14,552 bases of DNA from contig WLDZ01000013.1 in the NCBI GenBank assembly GCA_009704515.1, forward strand, positions 1 to 14,552, written 5' to 3'. Source of the stretch: Actinomycetota bacterium. GTDB taxonomy: Bacteria; Actinomycetota; Actinomycetes; Nanopelagicales; Nanopelagicaceae. The notes under the pieces are model-generated. The model ran no database searches and was not told the DNA's origin. It saw nothing but the letters and a program-made list of their open reading frames with translations. This document shows, in pieces, positions 1-6,770 of this stretch. Made by a program: the position numbers and the translations under genes. Position 1 is the stretch's first letter; each line of letters opens with the position of its first letter.

Positions 1-13
1 AGGGAAGCGAGAT

Positions 14-1147
14 ATGAGTAATCACGGAGATGGATTCGGACCAGGTGCAAATAGCCCTTGGTGGAATGCTCCTTCTCGCTCACGCATGAAGGTTTCGTTT
101 CGCACTTTTCTCACCACAACAATTTTGGTCGGACTTATTGCAGGCGCATTTGGAGCTGCATCAAGTGGCTCTCTCTTTGGATATTCAACACGACTAGTTT
201 CCTCTAATTCAACAATTGAACGATCTCCCGATTCTGTGGCCGGGATTGCAAAGCGAGTTCTCCCTTCAGTTGTATCAATCGAAGCAAAAGGCTCTGATGG
301 AGGCTCAACGGGTTCTGGATTTGTAATAGCCAGTGACGGTTACATTCTGACTAATAACCACGTGATAGCAGAAGCGGTCACAAGTGGTGGAAAGATCCTA
401 GTTCGCCTACAAGATGGCAGCTCTTACGAAGCCGATGTGATCGGTAGAGAAGTTTCTTACGATCTTGCTGTTTTGCGAATTAGTAATAAGAGACTCACCG
501 CCCTTCAATTTGGCGATAGCGACAAAGTTGCTGTGGGAGATCCTGTTCTAGCAATCGGCTCTCCGCTAGGCCTCTCGGGGACGGTCACGCTCGGAATTAT
601 TAGCGCTAAAGATCGCGCTGTAACCGCTGGAGAAAGTCAGAGTGAGAGTTCTTTTATTAATGCACTGCAAACTGATGCTGCAATCAACCCTGGCAATTCT
701 GGTGGACCGCTCGTCGATGCAACAGGTGCAGTTATCGGAGTTAATTCTGCAATTGCATCACTCGGTTCATCATTTGGAGGACCAACCGGATCTATCGGAT
801 TAGGTTTTGCAATTCCAATCAATCAAGCACGCAAAACTGCTGAGCAATTGATTAAAACAGGAAAAGCCACCTATCCAGTAATTGGTGTCTCAGTTGATAT
901 GAGCTATGCAGGATCGGGCGCGCTTATTTCCAATAAGAGCGGAGCAATTCTTGCAGGTGGTCCGGCGGCAAAGGCAGGACTCAAAGCTGGGGATGTAATT
1001 ATTGCCATTGATGGACGAGATATAAATTCAGCAGAAGAGCTAATTGTCTCTGTACGTTCTCGCGATGTGGGCGATGTTGTTGAGATTACATATACCCGTA
1101 AGGGCGTGAGTGCGAAAGTAAAGCTCACCCTGACAGCTGGCAAGTAG
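14..1147 (+). CDS. HtrA/DegP-like membrane-anchored serine protease with PDZ domain
   Basis: A trypsin-like serine protease of the HtrA family that should degrade or chaperone misfolded proteins outside the membrane. Residues 1-30 are a short polar cytoplasmic segment and about 31-50 form one membrane anchor. The protease domain spans roughly 70-275, with a full catalytic triad: His116 in TNNHVI, Asp150 in YDLAVL and Ser229 in NPGNSGGP. Residues 285-375 form a single PDZ domain with the usual GxxPAAKAGLKAGDVI core. The start is supported by AGGGAA at bases 1-6, seven bases before the ATG. At 377 residues it is at the short end for actinobacterial HtrA proteins, which often carry longer disordered N-termini. 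tatB follows after 17 bases, so the two are probably cotranscribed; the same htrA-tatB order occurs in Mycobacterium (Rv1223-Rv1224). The family is clear; the substrate is unknown. Confidence 0.95.
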   Translation: MSNHGDGFGPGANSPWWNAPSRSRMKVSFRTFLTTTILVGLIAGAFGAASSGSLFGYSTRLVSSNSTIERSPDSVAGIAKRVLPSVVSIEAKGSDGGSTGSGFVIASDGYILTNNHVIAEAVTSGGKILVRLQDGSSYEADVIGREVSYDLAVLRISNKRLTALQFGDSDKVAVGDPVLAIGSPLGLSGTVTLGIISAKDRAVTAGESQSESSFINALQTDAAINPGNSGGPLVDATGAVIGVNSAIASLGSSFGGPTGSIGLGFAIPINQARKTAEQLIKTGKATYPVIGVSVDMSYAGSGALISNKSGAILAGGPAAKAGLKAGDVIIAIDGRDINSAEELIVSVRSRDVGDVVEITYTRKGVSAKVKLTLTAGK

Positions 1148-1164
1148 AGCGATAAGGTTGCGAC

Positions 1165-1467
1165 ATGTTCTTTGATTTTGGAGCGGGCGAACTCATTGGT
1201 TTAGCCATTCTGGGTATGGTTCTAGTCGGTCCTGATAAATTGCCAGGACTCGCGGTTCAAGCTGCTAAATTCATTAAGAAGGCGCGAACTCTTGCAACCA
1301 GTGCAACAAATGAACTTAAAGAAAATCTTGGCCCAGGTTTCGAAGACCTCAAGCCGTCAGATCTCAACCCAAAAACTTTTGTAAAGAAGCAGATTGATGC
1401 GGTAATGGATGAATCCTCACCAAAGCCGAAGCGACCTGAAAGCAAGATCGACCCTGACTTGCTATGA
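1165..1467 (+). CDS. tatB: Twin-arginine translocase subunit TatB
   Basis: A single-span TatA/B-family protein of 100 residues. The N-terminal helix (residues 6-22) carries the conserved polar Glu9 and ends at the GPDKLP hinge (22-27), followed by an amphipathic basic helix (about 28-55) and a charged, proline-rich tail. The GP-x-x-LP hinge, the acidic residue near the N-terminus and the position beside htrA favour TatB over TatA. In the family TatB works with TatC to recognise twin-arginine signal peptides of folded proteins for export. No tatC or tatA lies in this window. Upstream of the ATG is TAAGGT (1153-1158), whose AAGG can serve as ribosome-binding site with a seven-base spacer. The stop codon overlaps the mrp start as ATGA, implying translational coupling. 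Calling TatB rather than TatA from sequence alone is fairly but not fully certain. Confidence 0.88.
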   Translation: MFFDFGAGELIGLAILGMVLVGPDKLPGLAVQAAKFIKKARTLATSATNELKENLGPGFEDLKPSDLNPKTFVKKQIDAVMDESSPKPKRPESKIDPDLL

Positions 1468-2582
1468 CCACTAATCAATCTGTTCTTGACGCTCTTTCAA
1501 AAGTTAATGACCCAGAGCTGCACCGTTCGATAACCGAATTGGGCATGGTCGAAGAAGTCACAATTGATGGCAGTGCTCTTAAGTTAAAAATACTTTTAAC
1601 CATTTCTGGATGTCCAATGCGCGATCGCCTCACTAAAGATATCTCTGCGGCAGCTCTGACCGTCGCTGGAATATCAACAGTAGATATTGAATTCGGCGTG
1701 ATGAATGAGGAGCAGAGAGCAAATATCAAAAAGCTTCTTCGCAATGGTCGCGAAAGTTTTATCTCTTTTGCACAAAAAGATTCACTAACTCGCGTCATAG
1801 GCATCGCATCTGGTAAAGGGGGAGTCGGTAAATCTTCACTGACTGCCAACCTAGCGGTAGCAGCAGCTCAGAAGGGGCTGCGAGTAGGCATCCTTGACGC
1901 TGATGTGTATGGACACTCCATCCCGAGATTAATGGGATTGATGGGACAGCGACCTACTGCAATTGATCAGATGTTTATCCCGCTCGAATCCTTCGGTGTC
2001 AAAGTTGTTTCGATGGAGATGTTTAAGCCAGAGAGGTCCGATCCCATCGCCTATCGCGGCCCTTTGTTGCACCGAGTGCTTGAGCAGCTTTTATCTGATG
2101 CATATTGGGGCGATTTAGATATCCTCTTTATTGATCTTCCTCCAGGTACTGGAGATTTAGCAATCTCACTTGGACAACTCATTCCGACTTCCGAAATTAT
2201 TGTCGTCACGACACCCCAGATTGCAGCGGCAGAGGTTGCAGAACGTGCTGGTCGTATCGCACATCAAATACATCAGCGAGTAATCGGTGTCATTGAAAAT
2301 ATGTCTGCCGCCCCCTGCGCTTCATGCGGGCAAGAGATGGCCCTCTTCGGTAGCGGTGGCGGAGAAGAGACAGCCCGCAGACTTTCGTTGTTGGTAGGTG
2401 GTGAAGTACCACTCATGGGCAAGATTCCATTTAGCGCTCAACTACGCGAAGGTGGCGATGAAGGAACTCCAGTATTTATCAATGCTCCAGATAGTCCTAG
2501 CGCAGTCGCTATCGCTTCAGTGATTGATTCCCTAGTAATTCGCCAAGATTCTTTACTGGGCGTCAGGCTTGGACTTGCGTAA
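1464..2582 (+). CDS. mrp: Mrp/ApbC-family iron-sulfur cluster carrier ATPase
   Basis: A P-loop ATPase of the Mrp/NBP35 family, thought to bind and deliver Fe-S clusters to apoproteins in the cytoplasm. Residues 5-80 form an FSCA (DUF59/MIP18) domain with the conserved NDPEL at 15-19 and SGCP near 48-51. The deviant Walker A motif GKGGVGKSS lies at 117-125, a second nucleotide-binding motif DADVYGHS near 144-151, and DLPPGTGD in the middle of the domain. The bridging cluster ligands are Cys285 and Cys288 in a CxxC. At 372 residues it matches actinobacterial Mrp. Its ATG overlaps the tatB stop and no good Shine-Dalgarno sequence precedes it, so translation is probably coupled to tatB. Its last 30 bases overlap the end of the opposite-strand DUF1003 gene. 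A seven-iron ferredoxin gene further right is a possible client by type, but that is inference. Confidence 0.95.
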   Translation: MTTNQSVLDALSKVNDPELHRSITELGMVEEVTIDGSALKLKILLTISGCPMRDRLTKDISAAALTVAGISTVDIEFGVMNEEQRANIKKLLRNGRESFISFAQKDSLTRVIGIASGKGGVGKSSLTANLAVAAAQKGLRVGILDADVYGHSIPRLMGLMGQRPTAIDQMFIPLESFGVKVVSMEMFKPERSDPIAYRGPLLHRVLEQLLSDAYWGDLDILFIDLPPGTGDLAISLGQLIPTSEIIVVTTPQIAAAEVAERAGRIAHQIHQRVIGVIENMSAAPCASCGQEMALFGSGGGEETARRLSLLVGGEVPLMGKIPFSAQLREGGDEGTPVFINAPDSPSAVAIASVIDSLVIRQDSLLGVRLGLA

Positions 2583-3050
2583 CTCTTCAACAATTTCTTG
2601 AGAGAGATTTTCAAGTTCACTTCGAACAAAATCGCGCGTTGAAACATCACCGAGTGCGATTCGCAAACTTGCAAGTTCACGAGTGAGGTATTCAGTATCT
2701 GCCATATTGCGATCACCTCGTCCTCTATCTTCATTGAGTGCAATTCGATCTCGATCTGCCTGGCGATTTTGTGCAAGCAAGATTAGAGGGGCAGCATAAG
2801 AAGCTTGTAGCGAAAGTATGAGTGTAAGAAAAATAAATGGGTAATCATCCCAACGCAGATCTACCGGTGCGAAGATATTCCAGAGCACCCATGTAAATAC
2901 AAAGACGGTCATATAAACAAGGAACCGCGCAGTTCCTAAGAATCTAGCGAAACGCTCAGATAGGCGACCGAATGCTTCCGAATCGTAATTTCCACGAATT
3001 GATCGGCGGCTCTCACGGGGAGTGTCTAAACCATGGTTGCGTGCCATCAT
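2553..3050 (-). CDS. DUF1003 family membrane protein
   Basis: A 165-residue protein of the DUF1003 family, function unknown. It has two membrane spans (about 42-60 and 71-92) separated by a short loop with PVDLRWDDYPF. The family signature PLILLAQNRQADRDR sits at residues 88-102, followed by a charged, probably coiled, cytoplasmic tail carrying a YLTRELASLR segment. Two adjacent ATG codons are possible starts. GAAGGAAG inside the end of the upstream gene, about ten bases before the first ATG, serves as ribosome-binding site. The stop codon of the MgtE_N/CBS gene directly abuts this start, so the pair should be one operon; the same pair is adjacent in mycobacteria (Rv1232c-Rv1231c). The 3' end overlaps mrp by 30 bases. 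A link to divalent cation handling is suggested by the partner only. Confidence 0.9.
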   Translation of the reverse strand: MMARNHGLDTPRESRRSIRGNYDSEAFGRLSERFARFLGTARFLVYMTVFVFTWVLWNIFAPVDLRWDDYPFIFLTLILSLQASYAAPLILLAQNRQADRDRIALNEDRGRGDRNMADTEYLTRELASLRIALGDVSTRDFVRSELENLSQEIVEELRKSKPDAQ

Positions 3051-4370
3051 TTAACCTCGACTTCCTTCGGATAGTTCACCATCAAAGCTTGTATCTATAT
3101 TTTCTAGCGCTGCTGTAGTTGCTGCAGAATCACGATGTGCATGGCGCCAATTCTCAGGCAATAAGTGGTCAAGTACATCGTCCACGGTAATTGCGCCCAA
3201 TAAGCGTTCATTTGCGTCGATAACTGGAATTGATAGCAAGTTATAGCTCGCTAAGTATGACGCAACCTCGTGTAGGGATGCGTCGGGATTTACGCCATGA
3301 GTACTTGAATCTACGATTGAACCGAGCAATGTTGCAGGTGGTTCGCGGAGCAAGCGTTGATAATGAACGAGTCCAATAAAGCGACCAGTCGGTGTTTCAA
3401 GCGGTTGGCGGCAGATAAATACCTGTGATGCCAAGGCTGGAGAAAGCTCACTCTTTCGCACCGCAGCAAGAGCATCTGCAACTGAGTAATCCGCTGACAT
3501 CACAATTGGTTCTGTTGTCATCAATCCGCCAGCAGAATAATCCTCGTATGTCATCAGTCGAAGCACATCTTCGGCATCTTCTGGATCCATTAAGTCAATG
3601 AGTTCCTGCGCACGCTCTTCGCCAATTTCACGCAGAAGATCTGCCGCGTCATCCGGATCCATCTCCTCAAGGACATCAGCTGCTCTCTCGCCTTCGAGTT
3701 CTGCCAAAAGTTCAACTCGTACTTGTTCATCCATCTCTTCAATTACATCTGCAAGACGCTCATCATCAAGGGCGCGTGCCACCTCAATACGTCGCTTTGG
3801 TGAGAGGTCTTGCAATACGGTAGCTAAATCGGCAGCTCGCAATGTACTGAGTGTGGCAAGAAGATTTGTTGCACCCTGACTTGCTTCTTGAGCTGCAAAC
3901 CCAACTAGCTCATCCCAGGCAACAGTCGATGTCGCTCCCTTGCGACGAAGCCCACGTCCTTTACGCATGATGTGAACTTTTGAAATAAGCCAATCACCGG
4001 TGCGAGTGAGCTCCATACCCATATCTTCTACGACGACAGATTCGCCACTTTCAACGATGGTAATCGAGCGATCGAGTAAATCTCCCAAAACAAGAATTTC
4101 TCCAGCACGAGTTTCAAAGCGACGCATATTAAGTAGTCCTGTAATTACTACTGCGCCAGATTCGATAGAGGTGACACGTGTAATTGGAACGAATACACGA
4201 CGACGAAGCGGCACTTCGACAACAAGACCAAGAATTCGGGGAGGTTGATTATTTGAGCGCAGGGTCGCCACAGCATCGCGAACCTTGCCTACAGGATCTC
4301 CGTTAGGGTCAAAGACTGCTGTACCGGCAAGGCGAGCGAGGAAAACGCGATTCATTCCATTGCTGCTCAT
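3051..4370 (-). CDS. PRC-barrel / MgtE_N / CBS-pair protein lacking the MgtE channel
   Basis: A 439-residue soluble protein built from the sensor half of MgtE magnesium channels. Residues about 7-80 resemble a PRC-barrel (LARLAGTAVFDPNGDPVGKV). A middle region to about 155 resembles a second barrel. Residues about 160-280 form the MgtE_N helical superhelix, with repeated acidic helices such as DVLEEMDPDDAADLL and DLMDPEDAEDVL. A CBS pair occupies about 282-405, and a polar tail ends the protein. No membrane span is present, so it cannot itself be a channel. In MgtE these acidic modules bind Mg2+ and gate the pore; here they may act on a partner, with the adjacent DUF1003 membrane protein the obvious candidate (inference). 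The ATG is preceded by AAGGGAAG as ribosome-binding site, and that site can fold into a hairpin. A second in-frame ATG five codons in is less well placed. Confidence 0.9.
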   Translation of the reverse strand: MSSNGMNRVFLARLAGTAVFDPNGDPVGKVRDAVATLRSNNQPPRILGLVVEVPLRRRVFVPITRVTSIESGAVVITGLLNMRRFETRAGEILVLGDLLDRSITIVESGESVVVEDMGMELTRTGDWLISKVHIMRKGRGLRRKGATSTVAWDELVGFAAQEASQGATNLLATLSTLRAADLATVLQDLSPKRRIEVARALDDERLADVIEEMDEQVRVELLAELEGERAADVLEEMDPDDAADLLREIGEERAQELIDLMDPEDAEDVLRLMTYEDYSAGGLMTTEPIVMSADYSVADALAAVRKSELSPALASQVFICRQPLETPTGRFIGLVHYQRLLREPPATLLGSIVDSSTHGVNPDASLHEVASYLASYNLLSIPVIDANERLLGAITVDDVLDHLLPENWRHAHRDSAATTAALENIDTSFDGELSEGSRG

Positions 4371-4376
4371 GAGCTT

Positions 4377-4394
4377 CCCTTCATAGGAGAAGGG
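4377..4394. promoter_or_regulatory. Inverted repeat over the ribosome-binding site in the divergent 43-base gap
   Basis: CCCTTC (4377-4382) and GAAGGG (4389-4394) are perfect six-base arms around ATAGGA. On the minus strand the arm next to the MgtE_N/CBS start is its Shine-Dalgarno sequence, so a hairpin would hide it. On the plus strand the element overlaps the putative -35 of the transporter gene. It could be a translational control hairpin or an operator; no experimental support. Confidence 0.4.
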
Positions 4395-4413
4395 TATCGG
4401 CTAGGTTTCATCC
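4380..4413 (+). promoter_or_regulatory. Putative leaderless promoter of the EamA transporter gene
   Basis: A -35-like TTCATA (4380-4385) lies 16 bases before a -10-like TAGGTT (4402-4407). Only six bases separate the hexamer from the ATG at 4414, placing the expected transcription start at or next to the start codon. No Shine-Dalgarno sequence lies within reach; the GGAGAAGGG at 4386-4394 is too far upstream. The pattern matches actinobacterial leaderless genes. Confidence 0.5.
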
Positions 4414-5325
4414 ATGGCTCCCACTTCTTCAGACATTACAGCGATGCCGGGACGCCCTGACTTGATGAGATTAGGTATCGGAATACTCGGAATAGGTTCA
4501 TCGGGCCCCCTTATCGCATTGAGCGCGATGCCGATCCTCTCCCTCATATTCTGGAGAAATCTCGGCGGCTCTCTTTTCACACTTCCCTTTGCGCTACGAA
4601 ATAAAGTTGATCGTGTTGGCGCAAAATGGGCCGCCGCTGCAGGAGTAGTACTGGCACTTCATTTCATTGGGTTCTTTGCTGCGATGCGCATGACCTCAGT
4701 TGCAGCGGGTACCGCACTTGTAGCTCTACAACCAATCTTTGCAAGCATCTTCATCAAAGTAACAGGTGGACATATCCCATCGAAGGCATGGCTTGGCATG
4801 ATTGTCAGCTTTGTTGGCGTACTTCTAATTTCAGGCATCGATTTTTCACTCGATCGACGTTCATTTATTGGAGATGTAGCTGCAGTAATTTCTGCTGCGC
4901 TCGCCGCTCTCTATATGATGTTTGGATCAAAAGCGATGAAGACTCTTGCAGCTAGTTCGTACACCACAATTTGTTATGGAGTTTGTGCTCTCACTGCACT
5001 ACCCATTGCAATTATCAGTGGAAGCGAGTTAATTGATTTTCCTGCACGCGAATGGTGGATTCTTTTAGCGCTCATCGCTGGCGCACAGATACTTGGGCAC
5101 TCCATGTTTAATGCAGCTCTTAAGCGAGTTTCCCCCGCAGTTGTTTCGCTCATCGTTTTCTTTGAAGTTCCGGTAGCTGCAATCTTGGCTGGGATTTTTG
5201 ATATTGGAAAACAACCTTCTGGATTTATCATTCCAGGAATAATCCTTATTCTTGGTGGGTGCACCATGGTTGTATTGCGTACGCGCCCCACCCGAGAAAT
5301 GGTTAAAGCTGAGGTACTCGAATGA
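4414..5325 (+). CDS. EamA-family (DMT superfamily) transporter
   Basis: A 303-residue polytopic membrane protein with about ten hydrophobic spans arranged as two EamA repeats (roughly residues 20-140 and 150-285). Family-typical features are the SVAAGTALVALQPIFASI segment closing the first repeat and VVSLIVFFEVPVAAILAG closing the second. DMT permeases of this type export or import small metabolites such as amino acids and related compounds; the substrate here cannot be read from sequence. The first ATG is taken as the start because a promoter-like hexamer sits just before it; ATG codons at 4444 and 4465 are possible alternatives that would still keep all spans. The gene ends in an ATGA overlap with the PHP gene, and the tail VKAEVLE is charged and cytoplasmic. 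Confidence 0.92.
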   Translation: MAPTSSDITAMPGRPDLMRLGIGILGIGSSGPLIALSAMPILSLIFWRNLGGSLFTLPFALRNKVDRVGAKWAAAAGVVLALHFIGFFAAMRMTSVAAGTALVALQPIFASIFIKVTGGHIPSKAWLGMIVSFVGVLLISGIDFSLDRRSFIGDVAAVISAALAALYMMFGSKAMKTLAASSYTTICYGVCALTALPIAIISGSELIDFPAREWWILLALIAGAQILGHSMFNAALKRVSPAVVSLIVFFEVPVAAILAGIFDIGKQPSGFIIPGIILILGGCTMVVLRTRPTREMVKAEVLE

Positions 5326-6176
5326 TTGATCTACATACACATACAACATGTAGCGATGGAACTGATTCTCCGCTAATGCTTGTGAAGAAAGCTGCCGCAG
5401 CAGGGATAACAGTTTTAGGTTTGGCAGATCACGATTCGACATCTGGCTGGGAAGAAGCAACCAACGCGCTTCATGCGGATTTGCAATTGGTCCTTGGCTC
5501 AGAGGTCTCATGTCTGACTGAAGATGGAGTAGCAGTTCATATGCTCGGCATGCTCTTCGATGGTAAAGATGAAGAAATACAACGTTTACTCGCCGACTCT
5601 CGTGATACTCGAATTCCACGGATGCGAAAAATGATTGAAAATCTCCAGGCAGCGGGCTATGACATAACCCTTGAAGATGTTGCACAATCAACGCCTGAAG
5701 GAGCCACATTAGGTAGACCTCACCTCGCAGATGCACTTGTAAAGAAAAAGATTGTAAAAAGCCGCGACGAAGCTTTCGCAGATTTACTCAACAATGACTC
5801 ACCTTTCTATGTCACTCATCTCTCACCGACTCCAGAGGATGCTATTCGGGCGATAAGAAAGGCTGGGGGAGTCGCAGTGATTGCCCACCCTTTTGCATCT
5901 AGGCGTGGTCAAACCATTGATGAATCAACTTTTCAATCCCTTGTTGCCGCTGGCCTTAACGGAATTGAGGTTTACCACCGCGACCACAGTGAAGATGAGC
6001 GAAATCAGCTAATTGTGGTTGCCCGCTCGCTAGATCTAGTTATTACAGGATCAAGTGATTATCACGGGACAGGAAAACTCAATCAACTTGGCGAAAACAC
6101 AACGGATAGGCAAGAATGGGAACGTCTTGAGTCAATGGCAAATGAGAGAAGAGTTGTGCAACGATGGATGAAGTAA
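5322..6176 (+). CDS. PHP-domain phosphoesterase (TrpH/YciV, RNase AM type)
   Basis: A 284-residue metal-dependent phosphoesterase with the full PHP motif set: HTH at 5-7, Asp36-His37-Asp38, Glu61 in GSEV, His134 in GRPHLADAL, His189 in VIAHPF, and Asp246 with His248 in SSDYHG. These residues bind a multi-metal centre. Members of this subfamily (E. coli YciV/RNase AM and relatives) hydrolyse 3',5'-nucleoside bisphosphates and trim short RNA ends, so roles in pAp removal or RNA processing fit. The small insert between about 75 and 165 is the usual helical cap. GAGGT at 5311-5315 lies six bases before the ATG, and the start overlaps the upstream stop. The marC-like gene begins 13 bases before this gene ends, so all three plus-strand genes should be coupled. 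Confidence 0.92.
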   Translation: MIDLHTHTTCSDGTDSPLMLVKKAAAAGITVLGLADHDSTSGWEEATNALHADLQLVLGSEVSCLTEDGVAVHMLGMLFDGKDEEIQRLLADSRDTRIPRMRKMIENLQAAGYDITLEDVAQSTPEGATLGRPHLADALVKKKIVKSRDEAFADLLNNDSPFYVTHLSPTPEDAIRAIRKAGGVAVIAHPFASRRGQTIDESTFQSLVAAGLNGIEVYHRDHSEDERNQLIVVARSLDLVITGSSDYHGTGKLNQLGENTTDRQEWERLESMANERRVVQRWMK

Positions 6177-6769
6177 CTTCCCTCACCTTTGCAGTGCAAG
6201 CATTTGTAACGCTCCTAGTTATTTTCGATCCGCCTGGAGCAACCCCGATATTTCTCTCACTCGTTTCCAATAAGAGCCAACGTGAAAGAACTCGTTTAGC
6301 TTGGCTGGCAGCAGGAGTCTCACTTTTAGTTATCGCATCTTTTGCTTTATTTGGCCGCTTTATTCTGGAGTACATGCACGTATCAATAGAGGCGCTTCAG
6401 GCAGCGGGTGGATTACTGCTTCTTTATGTCTCACTGCAACTTCTTACCGGAACGGTTCATGAGATGGAGACTAAAGGAACAAATATCGGCATGGTTCCTT
6501 TGGGTACACCGTTGCTAGCAGGCCCCGGAGCAATTGTTGCAACTATGATTTTCGTGGATCAAGCTGATTCGCCAGCACGAATGGGTGGTCTTGCCTTGGC
6601 AATCATTGCGGTACACCTAGTTATTGGATTAGTTCTGATGATGTCAACAACTATTCTCAAAGTGATAAAAGAATCAGGTGTAAACCTCTTAGCAAGAATC
6701 GCTGGTTTATTGCTTGCTGCGATTGCGGTACAGATGCTTGCTAATGCCATAAAGATATTAGCGGGCTGA
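6164..6769 (+). CDS. MarC/UPF0056-family integral membrane protein
   Basis: A 201-residue protein with about six membrane spans, as expected for the MarC family. Signature segments are the FDPPGATPIFLSL loop after the first span and GTPLLAGPGAIVATMIF before the fourth. E. coli MarC was once linked to multiple antibiotic resistance, but that link was not upheld and the family's function is unknown. The start is inside the PHP gene (13-base overlap), with AGAAGAG at 6147-6153 as a plausible ribosome-binding site. The stop lies one base from the stop of the opposite-strand helicase gene, leaving no room for a conventional terminator. Association with the PHP gene and the helicase is conserved by eye with other actinobacterial genomes as I recall them, without a proven functional link. 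Confidence 0.92.
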   Translation: MDEVTSLTFAVQAFVTLLVIFDPPGATPIFLSLVSNKSQRERTRLAWLAAGVSLLVIASFALFGRFILEYMHVSIEALQAAGGLLLLYVSLQLLTGTVHEMETKGTNIGMVPLGTPLLAGPGAIVATMIFVDQADSPARMGGLALAIIAVHLVIGLVLMMSTTILKVIKESGVNLLARIAGLLLAAIAVQMLANAIKILAG

Positions 6770-6770
6770 T

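Noticed and set aside
2543..2572. CCAAG/CTTGG arms at the end of mrp
   Set aside because: A five-base stem with a 20-base loop and no T-run; not a credible terminator.
2438..2776. Open frame of 112 codons on the minus strand at the mrp/DUF1003 junction
   Set aside because: It is out of frame with the DUF1003 gene on the same strand and antisense to mrp; no protein features.
3598..3879. Ser/Arg-rich plus-strand frame inside the MgtE_N region
   Set aside because: A typical antisense shadow of repeated acidic helix codons (Glu/Asp/Ala) in the real gene.
5065..5736. Open frame of 223 codons on the minus strand across the EamA/PHP junction
   Set aside because: Its translation lacks any recognisable domain and it lies fully antisense to two well-supported genes with complete motifs.
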